The position numbers and the translations under genes were made by a program. Positions 60,054 through 64,000 of a DNA stretch of 64,000 nt are shown piece after piece. A model generated the notes under the pieces. That model saw only the letters and a program-made list of their open reading frames with translations. It was not told the origin of the DNA and made no database searches. Source of the DNA: JADKIH01 sp964595205 (GTDB lineage: Bacteria > Bacteroidota > Bacteroidia > AKYH767-A > 2013-40CM-41-45); assembly GCA_964595205.1 (NCBI GenBank), contig CAZQOQ010000015.1:1-64000 (forward strand), given 5' to 3'. Numbering within the stretch: position 1 is the first letter of the stretch; the number at the start of each line of letters is the position of its first letter.

Positions 60054-61181
60054 TTATTTTTTAATTAACGGGTTGCCTTCAGAATCGACTGGAGGATTAG
60101 CGACATTGCTTGGTGTGTGAGATCCTGCAGGAAGTGGATTAAAATTACCATCTGTTATCTGTTCCGCAAGTTTTACTGAAGGGGTGTTTATTTTTCCATG
60201 ACTTTGTTGCGTAGGTTGTAATTCACCAAGAGTCAACGATTGATGGATAGCATAATAAAGACCCTCTGCACATCCTTGTAAAATGATTGGATCAATATGG
60301 GGATTGAATGCATTCTTTTTATCAGAGTCTATTATTAAAAATCCCAGACAAAAAAGTTGTTTTCCAGTTTCGGTATTTTTTAGAACAACACTATGAGTGA
60401 TTGGTACCACAACAGATGACCAATAAGGCAAAGGCCAATTTTTAGACCTGTGCTCATGAGTACTATCATCGGCGAAGTATTGAAAGTGTTTATTGCCTAC
60501 GGCACAAAAACAAGTGTCTTTGTAATGAACCCTAGAGGATAAATCCGGTTCAAAAAAACACGCCTTATTCTGGTCAAGTACATTCGTATATACTTGTGTT
60601 AAATCTGTATTCGAATAGATCCAATGCTCTATTCCTTTAGAATCAATTTCTTTTCTTTTTGGATCTTTTTTAGATCTACCAATCGTCTTTACCATTCGAT
60701 CATTTTTGCCATCATGTCCCCTAGTTTTATCTGTAAAACCCTTTATCACAACATGACATTTTGAACCAGTAATATTATCATATGCGTCATTTAATTTTGT
60801 GCAAAAATCATTGAGACATCCTTCAAAGTCTTCATTTTTTGGATTGAGAAGAAATCCATAAACCTCAGAAAAAGCATTACTAATCCCTTCGTAGGCATCA
60901 ACGTAAGATTTAGCTCGCTTCGCATCCTCGTAAGACTCATCAACTTTTGATTGCAGACTATTTTTTTCTTTTTCATTCCTGCGATTTTCTGCATTTATAA
61001 AATATGAAAGATAAAAATTGTGAGCAATCAACATTAATACTGCAACTCCAATCAAAAATAATTCCCATTTACTTTCACTCGGTTTAAGTAGCTCATGAAT
61101 TATCCCAATTGCTATACAGATATGAGCAAACGGGAAACTCCACTTTGATATTGAGTCAAGAACGTTAAATAGTTTCTTCAT
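60054..61181 (-). CDS. Membrane-anchored protein with coiled coil and GAF-like C-terminal domain
   Basis: A 375-residue protein. Two N-terminal membrane helices (about 13-32 and 40-62) are followed by a cytoplasmic coiled coil (about 66-95). A domain of about 220 residues (100-325) then has the GAF-type ending pattern: W-P-L-P-Y-W-S-S-V-V-V-P-I, FCLGFLIIDSDKKNAF, L-Q-G-C-A-E-G-L-Y-Y-A-I. Within it, Cys and His residues cluster (KACFFEPDLSSRVHYKDTCFC and DSTHEHRS) and might bind a metal or ligand. No kinase or cyclase domain is attached. It looks like a sensor without a visible output, with the 59684 protein as the possible output partner. A promoter lies at 61223. Confidence 0.7.
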   Translation of the reverse strand: MKKLFNVLDSISKWSFPFAHICIAIGIIHELLKPSESKWELFLIGVAVLMLIAHNFYLSYFINAENRRNEKEKNSLQSKVDESYEDAKRAKSYVDAYEGISNAFSEVYGFLLNPKNEDFEGCLNDFCTKLNDAYDNITGSKCHVVIKGFTDKTRGHDGKNDRMVKTIGRSKKDPKRKEIDSKGIEHWIYSNTDLTQVYTNVLDQNKACFFEPDLSSRVHYKDTCFCAVGNKHFQYFADDSTHEHRSKNWPLPYWSSVVVPITHSVVLKNTETGKQLFCLGFLIIDSDKKNAFNPHIDPIILQGCAEGLYYAIHQSLTLGELQPTQQSHGKINTPSVKLAEQITDGNFNPLPAGSHTPSNVANPPVDSEGNPLIKK

Positions 61182-61222
61182 AAAGGTATTTTAAAAATTA
61201 AACTTTTTTCTTGGGACAAAAC

Positions 61223-61254
61223 AAAATCTAATAACATTACACTGTTCAAACAAA
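61223..61254 (-). promoter_or_regulatory. Promoter of the GAF-like/coiled-coil gene pair
   Basis: On the minus strand TTTG (61254-61251) and TAGATTTT(G) (61230-61223) match the -33 and -7 boxes with 20 bases between them. The gene starts 42 bases downstream at 61181. One mismatch in the -7 box. Confidence 0.45.
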
Positions 61255-61370
61255 TCTAATAAAAATGGGATTAGTTGAAAAGAAAATTTTGACTTATCGT
61301 ATTTATACAATATCCTTAAATGCAATAAATACCCTAAAAACGCATTTTTCTAACAATGAAACTATAATTA

Positions 61371-61556
61371 TCAACTTACCAGCCTATCCTTGGAGTAGTA
61401 AAGATGGGCTACATGGAACTCTTTCTTTTTATCCTGTTCGAGTTTCGTCTCACTGTGCCTGAATGCCCATAGTAAAGCCCCGACATCATACCTGACATTG
61501 TAGGGAATCATCATCGTGAAATGTGAATAAGCGAAACTTGTAATATAGGGTCTCAT
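61371..61556 (-). pseudogene. Gene fragment downstream of the frameshifted phage-like gene
   Basis: A 61-residue open frame (RPYITSFAYSHFTMMIP... ending YYSKDRLVS). The coding look extends upstream in the same frame to the stop at about 61602 (reading KKDVELPKEFEWM), but no start is there. It is in the same frame as the shifted end of the upstream gene, separated by three stop codons. I interpret it as a remnant of a longer gene or a short phage gene; no family recognised. Confidence 0.35.
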
Positions 61557-61631
61557 CCATTCAAACTCTTTTGGTAGTTCTACGTCTTTTTTTGAGGTCT
61601 AAATTTGATTTAATTTTATCGGTTAACTATT

Positions 61632-61924
61632 TTACTGCTTAATATTATTCCATTCAATCTCTGAAACGAAAATCTTTCCGGTATAATAAGGACTCCACGT
61701 ATTTCCATCATCAGACTCCTCGATAGTACAATCAACGTCCGCAGCGTAATCATTGTTCCATATTGCAAATAGTAATTTATACCCTGACCCCTGAATGCAA
61801 ACCGCGACATCCTGCGTACGAAAAGCCCCTTTAAATTACGGTCACGACCAAGGGTATCGGTTAATTCTCCAGTACCTGTCGGCTCATCAATGATTATATT
61901 ATTAAGTTTAAAACGGAATTGCAT
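61632..61924 (-). pseudogene. Phage/prophage-like structural protein, N-terminal part, needs a -1 shift at a slippery heptamer
   Basis: The first 32 codons read MQFRFKLNN to RDRNLK in frame 0. The convincing continuation is in the -1 frame: GAFRTQDVAVCIQGSGYKLL and WNNDYAADVDCTIEESDDG, then TWSPYYTGKIFVSEIEWNN, ending at a TAA at 61632. Both pieces together form 97 residues. They resemble the beginning of long structural proteins of Bacteroidota phages (RDRxLKG, TIExSDDG, W-x-x-Y-Y-T-G-x-I). The shift site coincides with the heptamer T_TTA_AAG at 61835-61829, the canonical X_XXY_YYZ type. Alternatives: decayed gene or sequencing error next to the GGGG run. The unshifted frame (to 61616) ends in unrelated residues. 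Confidence 0.55.
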
Positions 61925-61933
61925 GGCTTTGTT

Positions 61934-62164
61934 TTAGGATTCTGTTCGAACAATACTAATTATGGAAATCATTTTCCATGGATATTTTTCTTTGTATTCA
62001 TCCAGTTCCTTTCGAGTGAATATGCCACCGGGACCGCTATACTTGTCAACCTGTTCATCTTTGTGGAGGTATATTTCTTCTCTGTTCTTGAATAAATCAT
62101 AGACTCGTTTTTTACCAGTCATTATGTCGTTTAGTAATTTTAATTTGTCTGCTCTTGTTTTCAT
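61934..62164 (-). CDS. Small phage/element protein, paralogue of the next gene (copy 2)
   Basis: A 76-residue protein: RADKLKLLNDIMTGKKRVYDLF, a polar middle, then FTRKELDEYKEKYPWKMISII. The same scheme is found in the 62161 gene: R-A-D-K, V-x-D-L, F-T-K/R, D-E-Y, and K-Y-P-W-K. No known family. The start overlaps the stop of that gene by four bases (ATGA), and the two probably arose by tandem duplication. Confidence 0.65.
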   Translation of the reverse strand: MKTRADKLKLLNDIMTGKKRVYDLFKNREEIYLHKDEQVDKYSGPGGIFTRKELDEYKEKYPWKMISIISIVRTES

Positions 62165-62448
62165 CTTCCAAAATTTAATGAGTAATCGATTGCATTAGGA
62201 TCTTTCTCAACCTCGTGTTGACCCAGGTATATCATCAGATAGCTTTTCCACGGATATTTATTACAGTATTCATCAACCTGCGTCTTTGTGAATCGTTCCT
62301 GCGTCTGTGTGCATTTATAGATTTCGGGTTCCTCGTCGTTGTTTACAAAACAGATCAGCGGATTATCGTACAGGTCGGAAACCTTCGATTCTTTGTTGAG
62401 CAGCTTTTTAAGAAAGTTTATCTTATCTGCTCTGTTATCTAATTTCAT
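62161..62448 (-). CDS. Small phage/element protein (copy 1)
   Basis: A 95-residue acidic protein with RADKINFLKKLLNKESKVSDL, a middle with CFVNNDEEPEIYKC and FTKTQVDEYCNKYPWKSYLMIYLG. Paired with the 61934 gene as above, with longer middle and tail. Overlaps the upstream DUF5681 gene by 14 bases and the downstream paralogue by four. No known family. Confidence 0.7.
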   Translation of the reverse strand: MKLDNRADKINFLKKLLNKESKVSDLYDNPLICFVNNDEEPEIYKCTQTQERFTKTQVDEYCNKYPWKSYLMIYLGQHEVEKDPNAIDYSLNFGR

Positions 62449-62743
62449 TTTCAGTCGCTTTAAGTCGGTTAATGATTTCGGTTAACTGTTCGTCGGTCAA
62501 TTGCTCAAGCTGAATCTCTAAACTGACGTTTGAAAGTTTGGCCGTGTCATAAGGGATTAAGTCAGAGAGGAACCGCGCTTTCATTTCGGGCTTCAGTTTC
62601 GGGTAATCGGTTTGAAAGAATACCGGCAACTGCTTTTCGAGAAAACCGGAGATCGCCTCTCTCACAACGGTATTAACTTTGTCTCTTGCACCCTTCGGCC
62701 GACCGGCGGGGTTCCCTGAGACTCCGGGTTTGAATTTTGACAT
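62435..62743 (-). CDS. DUF5681 domain protein
   Basis: A 102-residue protein that begins with the family signature KFKPGVSGNPAGRPKGARDK. DUF5681 is common in phages and integrated elements, often near terminase or packaging genes. The rest is helical and acidic (LKPEMKARFLSDLIP, QLTDEQLTEIINRL). In this window the gene is part of a minus-strand row of small element genes. The role in packaging is inferred from family context. Confidence 0.85.
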   Translation of the reverse strand: MSKFKPGVSGNPAGRPKGARDKVNTVVREAISGFLEKQLPVFFQTDYPKLKPEMKARFLSDLIPYDTAKLSNVSLEIQLEQLTDEQLTEIINRLKATENEIR

Positions 62744-62769
62744 ATTGTTTTTACAGGATTTATACAGGA

Positions 62770-63045
62770 TTAATAATATTGATTTTCGGATAGTAGCGTC
62801 TCTATTCGAGTGAGCATAGCCTCAGCTTCTTTTATGTGATCCCTAAAAGCAATACGACCTTCGCCCAGTTCGACACGGCGCCAGTAATATTCATCCATCT
62901 TCGTGTAAATGTATAGCCGCAAGGATTGGCTGATAAGATCCCATTCGGGTAATGTTATTTCTTCTTCCATTTGTGTTTTTTTAGGTTCTAGTCCTTTGCG
63001 TTCTCGAAATCGGAGTTGTTTATTTTGATTCTGTTTTAAATTCAA
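62770..63045 (-). CDS. Small hypothetical element protein
   Basis: A 91-residue protein with a basic N-terminus (QNKQLRFRERKGLEPKKT) and a helical second half (WDLISQSLRLYIYTKMDEYYWRR, then AEAMLTRIETLLSE). No family recognised. Start overlaps the end of the DUF6965-like frame by four bases (ATGA-type), so it belongs to the same transcription unit. Confidence 0.65.
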   Translation of the reverse strand: MNLKQNQNKQLRFRERKGLEPKKTQMEEEITLPEWDLISQSLRLYIYTKMDEYYWRRVELGEGRIAFRDHIKEAEAMLTRIETLLSENQYY

Positions 63046-63242
63046 ACTTTGTTCTTTGTAATTGGCAAATACCTTTCATTTTCCGGACCAATCAGAGCTT
63101 TTACCTTCTGTAATCGTTCATAATACGGCTTGAATCTTAGCTTCCCTTTATTAGTTTTACATACCGATAAATGACTGTCAAGAAATTTAACCGGATCAAA
63201 AATTATTTCATGTTCACTTAGTTTGATTTCTTTAGGCAACAA
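63042..63242 (-). CDS. DUF6965-like small protein, true start uncertain
   Basis: The frame matches the small DUF6965-type proteins of Bacteroidota elements: an E-I-E-K-Y-F-A-G-V-L-L-P opening, a L-x-x-x-x-I strand, F-L-D-S-H-L and F-K-P-Y-Y-E-R-L. The only standard start, TTG at 63242, would cut off the conserved EIEKYF part. The reading frame is open back to the TAA of the upstream primase gene at 63300. There is a strong AGGAGG ribosome-binding-like site at about 63289-63294, but no ATG, GTG or TTG in frame behind it. Start at ATA (63275) or ATT (63266), or readthrough of the TAA, would be needed. Confidence 0.6.
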   Translation of the reverse strand: MLPKEIKLSEHEIIFDPVKFLDSHLSVCKTNKGKLRFKPYYERLQKVKALIGPENERYLPITKNKV

Positions 63243-63299
63243 AACACCCGCAAAGTATTTTTCAATCTCATCTATATTCCAATCTTCTGCCTCCTGTGG

Positions 63300-64000
63300 T
63301 TATTCCTTTTCTTCGATGCTTGCTTTTTCTGTGGTTTGTCTTTCGTCTATGAAATCAATTATAGGTGTTGATTCTTTCGGCTTCTGAAGGGATAAAAACT
63401 CTTTGTAATCCAATTGCAGGAGAAAATCAGCAAGATCAAATCCACTCTTTCTTTCCTGCTCTGTAACCTTCGGGCTGTTTTCTAAGAAACTGGAAACCGA
63501 TACACTCAAACCATGTCCACGCAATATGGCCGCCTTCCGACTCCAATACTGGTAATATGTTTCGCCGGTCGCCTTGTGGATTCCCAGGTCAGGGAATATA
63601 ACCACTTTCCGTTTTCGCAATACCCGGCATACATGGTACTCCGTCCACTTACAACCAGCGCTCCCGCCTGTAGCAAGCCAGACAAAGCCGGGGAAATAAA
63701 CACTTGCAACCATGGCCGTCTTTTCAGACTCGCATATTGCAACCGGTAAATCATTTTCGCTTAACAGGTGTTCACCAAAAAAGCATTGTACTAACTGAAA
63801 CTCTTTTTCAGGTGTATTTAAGGCCGTATGAACCCACCTTGCCGGAAATCCATTGTCTTTAATTCTGCGGCCCGTTTCACGATTGTATTGAATGATTTTA
63901 CCGGACCTGATTTTATTATTTACATCGATCTGCCAGAAGATTACTGCACCTTCAAAAACCCCTTTTAATGCTGTCCCGTATTTATATCGGCTATGTAAAT
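63300..64000 (-). CDS. DUF6371/Toprim-like primase of an integrated element (5' end outside window)
   Basis: The frame stays open to the right edge, adding about 95 residues upstream of the Met at 63713. The upstream part shows GAVIFWQIDVNNKIRSGKII, Q-Y-N-R-E-T-G-R-R-I-K-D, WVHTALNTPEKEFQLVQCFFGEHLL and VAICESEKTAMVASVY. The last carries the Toprim Glu. A second acidic motif follows in VVIFPDLGIHKATG, before the YYQYWSRKA helix. DUF6371 domains have Toprim features and are found in phage and conjugative-element replication primases of Bacteroidota. The C-terminal 60 residues are low complexity. It marks the region as a replicating element. Confidence 0.8.
   Translation of the reverse strand, partial: LHSRYKYGTALKGVFEGAVIFWQIDVNNKIRSGKIIQYNRETGRRIKDNGFPARWVHTALNTPEKEFQLVQCFFGEHLLSENDLPVAICESEKTAMVASVYFPGFVWLATGGSAGCKWTEYHVCRVLRKRKVVIFPDLGIHKATGETYYQYWSRKAAILRGHGLSVSVSSFLENSPKVTEQERKSGFDLADFLLQLDYKEFLSLQKPKESTPIIDFIDERQTTEKASIEEKE

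Noticed and set aside
61265..61462. Plus-strand frame of 65 residues
   Set aside because: It overlaps the more protein-like minus-strand fragment and shows no family, start context or neighbour.
62722..62730. Possible second tRNA-Arg 3'-end copy (CTCCGGGTT)
   Set aside because: Only nine bases match, inside the DUF5681 coding sequence; far too short for an attachment site.

Overview
This window comes from a Bacteroidota chromosome, most likely an environmental member of the Sphingobacteriia/Chitinophagia/Cytophagia area. Six secreted proteins end in a type IX secretion (T9SS) type A sorting domain. Gliding-type ABC genes (gldF, gldG), SprB-like repeats, mpl, a surE-lpxB cluster and A/T-rich Bacteroidota promoter boxes (TTTG and TAnnTTTG) point the same way. 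I read this from protein families and motifs, not from a 16S gene.

Layout. 1-1463: the 3' end of an RHS-repeat gene with a variable C-terminal tip, followed by an overlapping small lipoprotein gene that looks like its immunity partner. 1561-11747: an AHSA1-like protein, secreted T9SS proteins (a DUF1028 protein, a purple-acid-phosphatase-like enzyme, a PNGase-F-like glycosidase), a Ste24-like membrane protease, a minus-strand operon (membrane protein, TolB-like protein, FAD oxidoreductase) and a Rieske protein. 12022-15520: an OmpR-type two-component system with a clear terminator, divergent from an acidic secreted protein. 15586-24252: housekeeping genes (DinB-like, prmC, ligA, a small conserved gene, dapA, ribH, a TPR protein, HMG-CoA lyase). 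24438-26891: an 817-residue coiled-coil protein, then a 7-bp satellite array. 27181-31938: surE, two small membrane proteins, lpxB and comEC. 31949-36279: an MBL hydrolase, mpl, a DUF1573 protein and dnaN. 36544-40008: gldF-gldG-DUF4340. 40216-42819: a large SprB-repeat T9SS protein. 43036-49616: a SAM hydroxide adenosyltransferase with an ABM-like protein, a PhoH-like ATPase, purC, a secreted protein, a lipoprotein esterase and an RsmB-like methyltransferase. 49718-56184: a 1751-residue TPR/PD40/SPOR envelope protein, clpS and an M48 lipoprotein protease.

At 56312-56385 lies tRNA-Arg(ACG). To its right the character changes. 56504-61181 is AT-rich and carries genes I cannot match to housekeeping families: a soluble protein overlapping a four-helix membrane protein, a membrane-anchored PD-(D/E)XK-like nuclease, a secreted DUF1566-like protein, and a membrane GAF-like sensor with a coiled-coil partner. 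From 61371 to the right edge all genes lie on the minus strand and are phage- or element-like: a DUF6371/Toprim primase cut by the edge, a DUF6965-like ORF, a DUF5681 protein, two tandem paralogues and a frameshifted phage-like protein. I interpret 56386-64000 as the left part of an integrated element or defence-type island that used tRNA-Arg as its site. The integrase and the far attachment site would lie outside the window.

The best candidates for something undescribed are the 56504/57408 soluble plus membrane gene pair, the membrane-anchored nuclease at 58028, the 59684/60054 pair, and the possible -1 frameshift at a U_UUA_AAG heptamer at 61829-61835.
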